Shown: positions 16,950 through 25,300 of the stretch, one piece after another | How the letters are laid out: each line of letters starts with the position of its first letter | How positions within the stretch are numbered: the stretch's first letter is position 1 | From: an uncultured Bacteroides sp. | GTDB taxonomy: Bacteria > Bacteroidota > Bacteroidia > Bacteroidales > Bacteroidaceae | NCBI GenBank assembly: GCA_949292025.1 | Contig: CASEYC010000117.1 | Coordinates: 1-64,000, forward strand | Direction: 5' to 3' | DNA: 64,000 nucleotides | Notes under the pieces: model-generated | The model's input: only the letters and a program-made list of their open reading frames with translations | Database searches by the model: none | Told to the model about the DNA's origin: nothing | Made by a program: the position numbers and the translations under genes

Positions 16950-18725
16950 TCAAGCGAAGATATCGCTCCGCTCCACGTAGGCAATCACGTCGCCCTTGTT
17001 GACCACGTCGCCTTGCTTGGCGCAGACCTCCACAACGCGCCCTGTAAAGCCGGTCAATACGCTTTCGTATTCCCCCCACGGCGTGGAGATGTAGCAGAAC
17101 ACCTCGTCGTGCTGGTACTTGCGCCCGATGAACGGAGCAGACGAAGGTCCTTCCACCGACACTTCCCACAGCACTTGTCCCTTGGACGGTGCAATGACCG
17201 GGTCGGCCTTGGCACGCTTCAGCTTTTTGATTTCCTCCTCGGAGAGGCCACCCTTGGCCAAGGACGCATCCTTGGCGCGTTGCAGTTCTTCCTCGAAACG
17301 CTTCTTGGCCACGCCGGACTTGTAGTCGCGGTACTGGCGGTCGTGCATGGCCAACTCAAAGAGTTCTTCATCGTCCGGACCGTACTCCCAACCGTTCTCG
17401 TCCATTTCCTTGCGGTATTGGTCGAGGGCGTCGGGATAGTTCAGTTGCGGGTCGGCATCGGTGAACTCGTAGCCTTTCGACTTGGCCAGCTCCACGATTT
17501 CGGGGGCGAGCTTGCCGGGCAGGCGTCCGCTCTTGCCGAGAATCATGTCCCACGTATGGTTGTCTATCATCGTCCAGCGCTCCTCGCCTTTGACTCGTTG
17601 CATCAGGTTCATCAGAGCCACATTCTTGACATACTGGCTGAAGGGCGTCACCAAGGGAGGATAACCCAGCTTGGGCCATACATACTCCACTTCGTCGAAG
17701 AGCATCACGAGCAGGTCGTCCAGGCTCAGCTCGGGCTGGTTCTTGCTCTTCAGTATCATGTTAATGCCGGAGTGAACACCTTTCAAATCGGCCATCATGG
17801 AGCCCATCATGCCGCCGGGCAGGCCGCACTTCAGCAGGAGGGAGGACATGTGCTTGTTGGTGGGGTCCATGAAATAGCCCAAGAAGTCGTCGATGAACGA
17901 CTGCGTCATGGCACGGGCCTTCATGTAAGCCTTCATGTTGATTTCGGGCACTTGGAAGCCGGCATCCTTCAGCATGGCTTGCACGGAAATGACGTCCGGA
18001 TGCACCTTGCCCCACGACATCGGCTCCATGGCCACGTCGATGATGTCGGCGCCGTTTTCGCACACCTCAAGGATGGAAGCCATCGAGAGGCCGGGACCGC
18101 TATGCCCGTGGTATTGGATGAGCACGTCGGGATGCTTCTCCTTGATGCGCTTCACCAAGCGTCCCAGCATGGCGGGACGTCCGATGCCGGCCATGTCCTT
18201 CAGGCAGATTTCGGGAGCGCCGGCGGCTATCAGTTGGTCGGCTATGTTGGCGTAATAATCCACCGTGTGCACGGGCGAATAGGTGATGCAGAGTGTGGCT
18301 TGGGGAATCATCCCTGCCTCGAGGGCATACTTGATGGAGGGGATTATGTTGCGCGTTTCGTTCAATCCGCAGAAGATGCGGGTGATGTCCACGCCTTGCG
18401 CGTACTTCACCTTATACATCAGACGGCGCACATCTGCGGGCACGGGATACATGCGGAGGGCGTTCAAGCCGCGGTCGAGCATGTGGGTCTGTATGCCTGC
18501 CTCATGGAAAGGCTTGGTGAAGGCACGCACGGCCTTGTTGGGATTTTCGCCATAGAGCAGGTTCACTTGCTCGAAGGCGCCGCCATTGGTCTCCACGCGG
18601 GCAAAGCACCCCATCTCGATGATGAGCGGGGCGATGCGCACCAATTGGTCCACCCGTGGCTGGTACTTGCCGGAAGATTGCCACATGTCACGATAGACGA
18701 GGCTGAATTTGATTTCTTTTTTCAT
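16950..18725 (-). CDS. Biotin-dependent carboxyltransferase, OadA/PycB-like
   Basis: 591 residues. An HMGL-like TIM barrel comes first: YRDMWQSSGK, CLKDMAGIGRP (the Lys that is carboxylated), QYHGHSGPG (metal His-x-His). A conserved carboxylase domain and a C-terminal hammerhead follow. This matches the carboxyltransferase subunit of oxaloacetate decarboxylase or pyruvate carboxylase. The hammerhead ends GDVVNKGDVIAYVERSDIFA and lacks the AMKM biotinylation motif, so the protein cannot carry its own biotin and would need a separate carrier, such as the one at 56380. The exact substrate, oxaloacetate or pyruvate, is not certain. Confidence 0.85.
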   Translation of the reverse strand: MKKEIKFSLVYRDMWQSSGKYQPRVDQLVRIAPLIIEMGCFARVETNGGAFEQVNLLYGENPNKAVRAFTKPFHEAGIQTHMLDRGLNALRMYPVPADVRRLMYKVKYAQGVDITRIFCGLNETRNIIPSIKYALEAGMIPQATLCITYSPVHTVDYYANIADQLIAAGAPEICLKDMAGIGRPAMLGRLVKRIKEKHPDVLIQYHGHSGPGLSMASILEVCENGADIIDVAMEPMSWGKVHPDVISVQAMLKDAGFQVPEINMKAYMKARAMTQSFIDDFLGYFMDPTNKHMSSLLLKCGLPGGMMGSMMADLKGVHSGINMILKSKNQPELSLDDLLVMLFDEVEYVWPKLGYPPLVTPFSQYVKNVALMNLMQRVKGEERWTMIDNHTWDMILGKSGRLPGKLAPEIVELAKSKGYEFTDADPQLNYPDALDQYRKEMDENGWEYGPDDEELFELAMHDRQYRDYKSGVAKKRFEEELQRAKDASLAKGGLSEEEIKKLKRAKADPVIAPSKGQVLWEVSVEGPSSAPFIGRKYQHDEVFCYISTPWGEYESVLTGFTGRVVEVCAKQGDVVNKGDVIAYVERSDIFA

Positions 18726-18774
18726 GTCGATTTCGGTATTACGATGTTTCTATGTGTGTTAGCTTGCACAAATG

Positions 18775-18782
18775 CAAATATA
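18775..18782 (-). promoter_or_regulatory. Bacteroidales -7 element (TATATTTG)
   Basis: The reverse complement reads TATATTTG, 50 bp upstream of the OadA-like start at 18725. Confidence 0.55.
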
Positions 18783-18836
18783 AAACATTCTTTTGACATA
18801 TTGTCATGCCGGAGGCAAAAAAATTGTTGAAAGTCC

Positions 18837-19760
18837 TCAGCGCAATTTCAATCTGTCACCCACCTCGGGCACATAGTCGTCGTCCAGCTTGTTCATCTTG
18901 TAAAGGTTCTTCAAGCGGATGCCGAACTTCTGCGAGATGGAATGCATGGAGTCGCCATCGCGTACGATGTATTCCTTGTAAGGTTTCTGTGCCTTCTTGT
19001 TCTTTTTCTTCAAGTAGATGATGTCGCCCGCCTCGAGGGTGTACTCCTTGTGGAGGTCATTATATTTCACGAGTTTTTTCCAACTGATGTCGAACTCTCC
19101 ACCGAGCAGCCGGAAGGTGTCGCCATCGCGCGCCACGACGTACACCAAGCCGTTGGCCAGGTAGGTCTGATGCGGGTTGGCCAGCCAAGGCTTCTTCTTC
19201 AGCAGCTTCTGCCAGCGGCGTGCCTCGCGCTTGCTCATGCCCTTGTTGTCATACTTGTAGAGGTCGTAATCCTCAATGATGGTGATAAGGCGGTTGGCAT
19301 ACGAGGGGTCGGTGGCATAACCGGCTTTCTTCAAGCCCTTTGCCCAGCCTTTGTAATCCGTGATTTTCAGTTTGAAGAGGAAGGCATAGCGCGAGCCGTT
19401 CTTCAAGAACTTGGAGTGGTCCTCGTAGGAGTCCTCCACCTTTTTGTACGCCCGGAAACACTCGCCCTTGGCATCATCGTCGTGATAGACCTTGCGCCCG
19501 CGCCATCCGTGGCACTTGATGCCGAAGTGGTTGTTGCTCTTGCGCGCCAAGACACTGCGCCCCGCGCCGCTCTCCAGCAAGCCTTGCGCCAAGGTGATGC
19601 TGGCCGGTATTTGGTATTTCTTCATCTGCTCCACGGCCATGGGGGCGTATTCCTTGATGTACTTATTATATAAGGTGTTCCTGCGCTGGGCAGAGACTTG
19701 CATCCCCACACCAAACGCGAGAAGCAGTAGGATGATACTTGTGCGAATAGATTGTTTCAT
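18837..19760 (-). CDS. Glucosaminidase with two LysM domains
   Basis: 307 residues with a signal peptide (ending VSAQ). Residues about 30-165 are a glucosaminidase domain (SITLAQGLLESGAGRS with the catalytic Glu, NNHFGIKCHGW, GWAKGLKKAGYATDP), which cleaves peptidoglycan GlcNAc linkages. Two LysM-like motifs follow (YVVARDGDTFRLLGGEF and EYIVRDGDSMHSISQKFGI), which bind peptidoglycan. Likely a cell-wall hydrolase in the periplasm or on the surface. The boundary motif abuts the ATG directly upstream. Confidence 0.92.
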   Translation of the reverse strand: MKQSIRTSIILLLLAFGVGMQVSAQRRNTLYNKYIKEYAPMAVEQMKKYQIPASITLAQGLLESGAGRSVLARKSNNHFGIKCHGWRGRKVYHDDDAKGECFRAYKKVEDSYEDHSKFLKNGSRYAFLFKLKITDYKGWAKGLKKAGYATDPSYANRLITIIEDYDLYKYDNKGMSKREARRWQKLLKKKPWLANPHQTYLANGLVYVVARDGDTFRLLGGEFDISWKKLVKYNDLHKEYTLEAGDIIYLKKKNKKAQKPYKEYIVRDGDSMHSISQKFGIRLKNLYKMNKLDDDYVPEVGDRLKLR

Positions 19761-19778
19761 AAATGATAATTTATCGGT
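19761..19778 (-). promoter_or_regulatory. Boundary motif CCGATAAATTATCATTT before glucosaminidase
   Basis: On the minus strand the motif runs directly into the ATG at 19760. A CGCGGATT-type inverted repeat lies just beyond it. The same arrangement occurs at 43048. Confidence 0.5.
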
Positions 19779-19782
19779 GTGT

Positions 19783-19889
19783 TTAGGCGCGGATTACGCG
19801 GATTTCACGGATATCGTTCATTGTAAACGTTGGATTCCATTGATTATGCAACTAATAAATCCGCGTCCATCCGCGTAATCCGCGCCTAA
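19783..19889. repeat. CGCGGATT-type inverted repeat, copy 3
   Basis: Left arm 19783-19812 is identical to the left arm of the copy at 3636; the right arm (about 19857-19889) carries a small duplication (CCGCGTCCATCCGCGTAATCC). It lies between divergently transcribed genes. Confidence 0.9.
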
Positions 19890-19994
19890 ACTAAATTCGT
19901 ATTTTGCCCCGCAAAAATCCGCAAAAGAATCGAGAAAAACAATCCTTTTATCATTTATTAGGGTACATCATGTCCATAAGTGCGGCAAAATGCC

Positions 19995-20002
19995 TACTTT
20001 TG
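19995..20002 (+). promoter_or_regulatory. Bacteroidales -7 element (TACTTTTG)
   Basis: TACTTTTG, 23 bp upstream of the ATG at 20025; it excludes the longer frame starting at 19980. Confidence 0.65.
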
Positions 20003-20024
20003 GCCACTAAAAACCCGATTAACA

Positions 20025-20357
20025 ATGACAATGATTAAGTTCTATAAAAACTTCATGGCAATAGCCTGTTGCACCTTGCTTCTATCCGCCTGCTCCAATG
20101 TGTTTTATCCCAAAGCCAACGCTTTGGAAGAAATCAGACAGGGCATGTCGCCCAAACAAGTCACCAACTTGCTAGGAAAACCCGACTACCGACGCATCAA
20201 TTATGACTTGGAGGAATGGGAGTACCGCAAGATGACCAGCCCACTGGATAGTGAACCCACCGTTATTATCGTCCGCTTTGAAGACGAAAGACTGGTCTAT
20301 ATGGATTCTTATAAAGAAAGTGAACGCCCCCAAAAGCCCCGGCCGCCCAGACATTGA
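20025..20357 (+). CDS. BamE/SmpA-like lipoprotein
   Basis: 110 residues. Lipoprotein signal peptide with lipobox LLSAC (Cys at about 23). Then ALEEIRQGMSPKQVTNLLGKPDYRR and LEEWEYRK, the typical start of the SmpA/OmlA (BamE) fold, in which a helix pair is followed by beta strands. BamE belongs to the outer-membrane barrel assembly complex in proteobacteria; in Bacteroidota such small proteins are of uncertain role. An ATG at 20031 is an equally possible start. The proline-rich tail is low-complexity. Confidence 0.72.
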   Translation: MTMIKFYKNFMAIACCTLLLSACSNVFYPKANALEEIRQGMSPKQVTNLLGKPDYRRINYDLEEWEYRKMTSPLDSEPTVIIVRFEDERLVYMDSYKESERPQKPRPPRH

Positions 20358-20393
20358 CACCCCATAGTTTTCAACCGATAAAAATATATTCCC

Positions 20394-20876
20394 ATGAAAG
20401 AACTGACCCTCACCATCCCCATCCGTGTCTTCAGCTACGAAGAATTGGACGAAGCCGACCGCCAACTCATTGACACTGCCCGCGAGGCCACCCGGCGCAG
20501 CTATTCCCCCTACTCCCGCTTCGCGGTGGGCGCGGCTTTGCGCCTCATTGACGGGACCCTTGTTTCGGGGAGCAACCAGGAAAACGCCGCCTCGCCGTCG
20601 GGCCTCTGCGCTGAGCGCACCACCTTGTTTTATGCCAACTCCCGCTATCCCGACCAAGCGGTGGACACCCTGGCCATTGCCGCAAGGAATGAACGGGGCG
20701 AGTTCCTCTCCGACCCCATATCGCCGTGCGGCGCGTGCCGGCAAGTGATGGTGGAGACGGAGAAACGCTACAACCACCCGATGCGCATCCTGCTCTACGG
20801 CACGGGGGGCATCTACGAAATCCGCGGCGTAAGCGGGCTGCTTCCCCTGTCGTTCGACGCTTCTGCCATGAAATAA
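20394..20876 (+). CDS. cdd: Cytidine deaminase
   Basis: 160 residues. Deaminates cytidine and deoxycytidine to uridine in pyrimidine salvage. Seen: RRSYSPYSRFAVGAALR (substrate loop), NQENAASPSGLCAERTTLF (CAE zinc motif with catalytic Glu) and SPCGACRQVM (two Cys ligands). Length fits the homotetrameric type with an added N-terminal extension. It is 36 bp after the BamE-like gene and 71 bp before asparaginase, all on the plus strand. Confidence 0.95.
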   Translation: MKELTLTIPIRVFSYEELDEADRQLIDTAREATRRSYSPYSRFAVGAALRLIDGTLVSGSNQENAASPSGLCAERTTLFYANSRYPDQAVDTLAIAARNERGEFLSDPISPCGACRQVMVETEKRYNHPMRILLYGTGGIYEIRGVSGLLPLSFDASAMK

Positions 20877-20910
20877 GGCGGGATATATGGGGTATCTCGC
20901 TATTTTTTCT

Positions 20911-20918
20911 TACTTTTG
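20911..20918 (+). promoter_or_regulatory. Bacteroidales -7 element (TACTTTTG)
   Basis: TACTTTTG, 30 bp before the asparaginase ATG at 20948. It supports the start at 20948 rather than the longer frame from 20726. Confidence 0.7.
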
Positions 20919-20947
20919 CGCCCGAAAAACAGCAATTCTTGGAAAAT

Positions 20948-21994
20948 ATGACAAAAGACTATCCCTCCGTCCTCCTCATCTACACGGGCGGAACCATCGG
21001 CATGATTGAGAATCCGGAGACAGGCGCGCTGGAGAATTTCGACTTCGACCACCTGCTCCGCCATGTGCCCGAACTGCGGCGGTTCAACTACGACATCTGC
21101 TCCTACCAGTTCGACCCGCCCATCGACTCGTCGGACATGGAACCGATGTTGTGGGCAAAGATAGTCGAAATCATCCATTATAACTATGAGCGGTTCGACG
21201 GCTTCGTCATCCTGCACGGCACGGACACCATGGCCTACACCGCCTCCGCCCTGAGCTTCATGCTGGAAAATCTGGGCAAACCCGTCATCCTGACCGGCTC
21301 GCAACTGCCCATCGGCACCCTGCGCACGGACGGCAAGGAAAACCTCATCACCGCCATCGAGATTGCCGCCGCCCGCCGTCCGGACGGCTCGCCCATGGTG
21401 CCCGAGGTGTGCATCTTCTTCGAGAACGAACTGATGCGCGGCAACCGCACCACCAAAATCAACGCTGAGAACTTCAATGCCTTCCGCTCCTTCAACTACC
21501 CCTCGCTGGCCAAGGCAGGCATCCACATCCGCTACAACGAGCACCTCATCCGCCGCCCCGACCCTGCCCGGCCGATGAAGCCGCACTACCTCTTCGACAC
21601 CAACGTGGTAATGCTCACCCTCTTCCCCGGCATCCAGGAGAGCATCATCGACTCCGTGCTCCACGTGCCCGGACTGAAGGCTGTCGTACTGAAGACCTAC
21701 GGCTCGGGCAACGCCCCGCAAAAGGAATGGTTCATCCAGCAACTGAAGGAGGCCACCGAGCGCGGCATCGTCATCGTCAACATCACCCAATGCCCCAGCG
21801 GCGCGGTGGAGATGCGGCGTTACGAGACGGGCCTCCAACTGCTCCAAGCCGGCGTCATCAGCGGATACGACAGCACGCCGGAATGCGCCGTCACCAAGCT
21901 GATGTTCCTTTTGGGCCACGGCCTCGCCCTGCCCGAAGTGCGCCGACTGATGGACTCCGACCTCGCCGGGGAAATCAGCAAAGACAACGAGTAG
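20948..21994 (+). CDS. ansA: Type I L-asparaginase
   Basis: 348 residues. Hydrolyses asparagine to aspartate and ammonia; without a signal peptide it should be cytoplasmic, as type I enzymes are. Seen: first catalytic Thr in YTGGTIGM, the second in LHGTDTMAYTASAL, GSQLPIGTLRTDGKENLI, and KTYGSGNAP in the C-terminal domain. Length and motifs match bacterial AnsA. It converges on the xylose operon across a 404-bp repeat-rich gap. Confidence 0.93.
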   Translation: MTKDYPSVLLIYTGGTIGMIENPETGALENFDFDHLLRHVPELRRFNYDICSYQFDPPIDSSDMEPMLWAKIVEIIHYNYERFDGFVILHGTDTMAYTASALSFMLENLGKPVILTGSQLPIGTLRTDGKENLITAIEIAAARRPDGSPMVPEVCIFFENELMRGNRTTKINAENFNAFRSFNYPSLAKAGIHIRYNEHLIRRPDPARPMKPHYLFDTNVVMLTLFPGIQESIIDSVLHVPGLKAVVLKTYGSGNAPQKEWFIQQLKEATERGIVIVNITQCPSGAVEMRRYETGLQLLQAGVISGYDSTPECAVTKLMFLLGHGLALPEVRRLMDSDLAGEISKDNE

Positions 21995-22113
21995 CGAATC
22001 CGGCTTCCCTTACTGGTAATAATAATAGACATTTCATACTCTTCGCAATCTTTGACGTTCGTAGCTTGTCCCCTACCGAATCCTTATCAAAAGGCTATTT
22101 CTCCTATCTGTGA

Positions 22114-22168
22114 ACGGAGAGATAACGGAGAGATAACGAAGAGATAACGGAGGGATGACGAAGGGAAA
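22114..22168. repeat. 11-bp tandem array, about 5 units
   Basis: Units of ACGGAGAGATA at 22114, 22125, 22136 (ACGAAGAGATA), 22147 (ACGGAGGGATG) and a degenerate fifth at 22158. The same unit family recurs at 60256-60298. Confidence 0.9.
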
Positions 22169-22298
22169 AGGGAAAAAAGGGGGCAAAAAGAGGAGAAAAC
22201 GCAGGGACGAGACGGAAATCCGACTACCTCCCTGCAAGATTGTTCTAAGAAAATATCACACATATTGAAAACGCATAAAATACGGGAAAGGATAAACT

Positions 22299-22375
22299 TT
22301 TAGACGCGGATTATGCGGATTTAGCGGATTTTATAAATTAAGAATCCGCCTTATCCGCTAAATCCGCGTCTAAAA
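22299..22375. repeat. CGCGGATT-type inverted repeat, copy 4 (divergent)
   Basis: Arms TTTAGACGCGGATTATGCGG and the matching AAATCCGCGTCTAAAA, with an AT-rich centre. It lies immediately downstream of xylE, where a hairpin could terminate both convergent transcripts. Confidence 0.85.
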
Positions 22376-22398
22376 AATAACAGTATCAGCGCACCACC

Positions 22399-23877
22399 TT
22401 ACTTGCGATTCTTCCAAAGGTTGGTCATATCCTCCAGCGTCTTGCCTTTGGTCTCGGGCACGAGGCGCCAAACGAACAAGGCTGCCAAGACGCAGATGCC
22501 GCCATAGAGGGCGTAGGTGAACCAATGGCCGAAGTGCGGGTCGCCTGCCGTCTGCATGTTGAACATCGGCACGAACGAGGCGCTGACAATCCAGTTGAAT
22601 ATCCACTGGAAGGCCACGGCGATGGCCACGGCTGCGCCACGGATGGTGTTGGGGAATATCTCGGCGATGAGCACCCAGCAGATGGGTCCCCAGGACATCA
22701 TGAAGGCGGCACTGTAGACCATGATGCTGAGCATCGTCACCATCTCCAATCCGGCCTGCCCGAAGGTGAAGGACACGCCGAAGGCACCGATGGCCATGCC
22801 TATCGAACCGGTGATGAGCAACGGCTTGCGTCCCCATTTCTCCACGGTCAGGATGGCCACGAGGGTGAAGAGGATGTTGACCACGCCCATGATGATGGTC
22901 TGCATCATCGGGTTCTCCATGCCCATGTCACCGAAGATGCGCGGCGCATAGTAGAGCACGGCATTGATGCCCACTGCCTGCTGGAAGACGCTGAGCATAA
23001 TGCCCACGAAGATGACCAGCACGCCATAGGTGAAGACTTTCTCCGTCTTCTCCGTGATGGTGTTCTTGATTTCGTTCAGGATGTTGCGGCCTTCCGCCTG
23101 CCCGTTGATACGGCTGAGCACGGCAAGGGCTTTTTCGTCCTGTCCGGCCATGACGAGGTAGCGCGGCGTCTCGGGCACGAAGCATATCAAGAGGGCGAAC
23201 AAGCCTGCGGGCACGGCCTCGCTGCCGAACATATACCGCCAGCCGGTCTGGATGGTCCAAGGGTCACTGCCCGGAGCCACGGCGTTGACACCCTGCCCGA
23301 TGGACTCGATGACCGGGTTGGTGTGGTCGCCCAAGATGAGGAAATTCACCATATAGACTACCAACTGGCCGAAGATGATGGCAAACTGGTTCCACGACAC
23401 CAGTGTGCCGCGGATGTTGCTCGGCGCCACCTCGGCAATGTACATGGGACAGATGGCCGAAGCCAAGCCCACACCCACACCACCGATGATGCGGTAGATG
23501 TTGAAGGCGATGAGCAACGCATAGTTGGGCACCCCATGCTCGAAGAACAGGAACTCCGGCTCCATCGAGCCCAAAGCGGAAATGAAGAACATGATACCCG
23601 CAAAGATGAGCGAACGCTTGCGCCCCCAGTTGGAGGCCAGGTATCCCGACATGGCACTGCCGATGATGCACCCGATGAGGGCACTGGCACACGTGAAGCC
23701 GTGCCACCCGTCAGTATAAACAAAGTCTTCCGCCCCGAGGAAGAAGGCTTGCAGGCCCTTCTCGGCGCCAGAGATGACCGCCGTGTCATATCCGAAGAGG
23801 AGGCCGCCCAAGACAGCCACCAGCACAATGGTGAAAAGGTAGGATTTACTTCCGTTTTCAGTAATAGTTTGTTTCAT
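22399..23877 (-). CDS. xylE: D-xylose:H+ symporter (MFS sugar porter)
   Basis: 492 residues with 12 predicted helices. Seen: GGLLFGYDTAVISGAEKG near the N-terminus, NWGRKRS (loop 2-3), PETPRYLV (loop 6-7), FGMENP-type central loop, QQAVGINAVLYYAP (helix 7 sugar-binding signature) and the C-terminal VPETKGKTLEDM. These are hallmarks of the sugar porter family, and the operon context points to xylose. It is the last gene of the xyl operon, 60 bp after xylA, with a hairpin in between. Confidence 0.92.
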   Translation of the reverse strand: MKQTITENGSKSYLFTIVLVAVLGGLLFGYDTAVISGAEKGLQAFFLGAEDFVYTDGWHGFTCASALIGCIIGSAMSGYLASNWGRKRSLIFAGIMFFISALGSMEPEFLFFEHGVPNYALLIAFNIYRIIGGVGVGLASAICPMYIAEVAPSNIRGTLVSWNQFAIIFGQLVVYMVNFLILGDHTNPVIESIGQGVNAVAPGSDPWTIQTGWRYMFGSEAVPAGLFALLICFVPETPRYLVMAGQDEKALAVLSRINGQAEGRNILNEIKNTITEKTEKVFTYGVLVIFVGIMLSVFQQAVGINAVLYYAPRIFGDMGMENPMMQTIIMGVVNILFTLVAILTVEKWGRKPLLITGSIGMAIGAFGVSFTFGQAGLEMVTMLSIMVYSAAFMMSWGPICWVLIAEIFPNTIRGAAVAIAVAFQWIFNWIVSASFVPMFNMQTAGDPHFGHWFTYALYGGICVLAALFVWRLVPETKGKTLEDMTNLWKNRK

Positions 23878-23891
23878 GGTTGATAAAATAA

Positions 23892-23929
23892 AACCCCTCC
23901 CACGCTCCCTGTCGGGAGAGAGGAAGGGG
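23892..23929. repeat. Hairpin between xylA and xylE
   Basis: CCCCT...AGGGG outer arms with inner CTCCC / GGGAG arms in the 60-bp gap between xylA and xylE. Being inside the operon, it may reduce readthrough into the transporter or stabilise the xylA mRNA end; not tested. Confidence 0.6.
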
Positions 23930-23937
23930 CGTTAGGT

Positions 23938-25254
23938 TTATGCGTACATGTTCACGATAGCCTCATACAACTCCTGCTTGCCGCTGGTCTGCTTGGGCTC
24001 GCCCACAGTCTTGGCATAGGCCACGACATCTTCCAACGTCAGTTTGCCGTCCTCGAATTCCTTGCCCTTGCCGGCGTCGAAGGAGGCGTAGCGGTCGGCC
24101 AGCATCTGCTTGTAGGGAGACTCCTCGAGCAAACGGGCTGCGCTCTCCAAGGCACGTGCCATGACGTCCATGCCGCTGATGTGGGCAATGAAGATGTCCT
24201 CCAAATCGGTGGAGTTGCGACGAGTCTTGGCGTCGAAGTTCGTGCCGCCGTTACCGAAGCCGCCGTTGCGAATGATTTGCATCATGGCTTGCGTCAGCTC
24301 GTAGTTGTCAATGGGGAATTGGTCGGTGTCCCAGCCGTTCTGGTAGTCACCGCGGTTGGCGTCGATGCTGCCCAACATGCCGTTGTCCACAGCCACACAG
24401 AGTTCGTGCTCGAAGGTGTGTCCGGCCAAGGTGGCGTGGTTCACCTCGATATTCACCTTGAAGTCCTTGTCCAAGCCGTGGGCTTTCAGGAAGCCGACAA
24501 CGGTCTCCGTGTCTGCATCATATTGGTGCTTGGTGGGTTCCATGGGCTTCGGCTCAACCAAGAATGTGCCGGTGAAGCCTTTGGAACGGGCATAGTCGCG
24601 GGCGATGCGGAGCATCATGGCCAAGTGTTCCTTCTCGCGCTTCTGATCCGTGTTCAGCAAGGACATGTAGCCTTCGCGGCCGCCCCAGAAGACGTAGTTT
24701 GTTCCGCCCAGCTCGATGGTAGCGTCAATGGCATTCTTGATTTGCACAGCAGCACGGGCCACCACGTCGAAGTCGGGATTTGTGGCGGCGCCATTCATGT
24801 AGCGGGCGTGGCCGAAGACATTGGCCGTGCCCCACAGCAGCTTGATGCCGGTCTCTTCTTGTTTCTTCTTCAAATAGGCGACAATCTCCTTCATGTTGGC
24901 TTCATACTGTTCAATGGTGTCGGCTTCGGCACAAAGGTCCACGTCGTGGAAGCAATAGTATTCGATGCCTATCTTCTGCATGATTTCAAAGCCGGCGTCT
25001 GCCTTGTGCTTGGCAGCTTCCACAGGGTCGGCACTGTCGTTCCACGGGAACTTCTTCGTTCCGCCGCCGAACTGGTCGCCACCCTCGGCGCACAACGTGT
25101 GCCACCAAGCCATAGAGAACTTCAGCCAATCTTTCATCTTCTTGCCCATGATGACCTTCTCGGGGTCGTAGTAGTGGAAAGCCATCGGGTTCTTACTGTC
25201 TTTACCTTCAAATTTAATCTTCCCAATCTCGGGGAAATACTCTTTTGTTGCCAT
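23938..25254 (-). CDS. xylA: Xylose isomerase
   Basis: 438 residues, class II length. Converts D-xylose to D-xylulose. Seen: YYCFHDVDLCAEADTI (catalytic His), WGGREGYMSLLNTD, FLVEPKPMEPTKHQYD (metal Glu), NIEVNHATLAGHTFEHEL (metal Glu and His), and GSIDANRGD (metal Asp). It is the third gene of the xyl operon, 46 bp after xylB. Confidence 0.97.
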   Translation of the reverse strand: MATKEYFPEIGKIKFEGKDSKNPMAFHYYDPEKVIMGKKMKDWLKFSMAWWHTLCAEGGDQFGGGTKKFPWNDSADPVEAAKHKADAGFEIMQKIGIEYYCFHDVDLCAEADTIEQYEANMKEIVAYLKKKQEETGIKLLWGTANVFGHARYMNGAATNPDFDVVARAAVQIKNAIDATIELGGTNYVFWGGREGYMSLLNTDQKREKEHLAMMLRIARDYARSKGFTGTFLVEPKPMEPTKHQYDADTETVVGFLKAHGLDKDFKVNIEVNHATLAGHTFEHELCVAVDNGMLGSIDANRGDYQNGWDTDQFPIDNYELTQAMMQIIRNGGFGNGGTNFDAKTRRNSTDLEDIFIAHISGMDVMARALESAARLLEESPYKQMLADRYASFDAGKGKEFEDGKLTLEDVVAYAKTVGEPKQTSGKQELYEAIVNMYA

Positions 25255-25300
25255 AGTTTTAATAAGATTTATGTGCCCCGGAGGACACGGGTTGTTGATT

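Larger units (their letters stand above)
21995..22398. other. Repeat-rich gap between convergent genes
   Basis: No gene is seen in these 404 bp between asparaginase and xylE, whose 3' ends face each other. It holds an 11-bp tandem array (22114-22168), a purine-rich tract (about 22158-22200) and a CGCGGATT-type inverted repeat (22299-22375). Confidence 0.75.

Noticed and set aside
17013..18830. A 605-codon plus-strand frame
   Set aside because: Antisense to the carboxyltransferase gene, with no recognisable domain.
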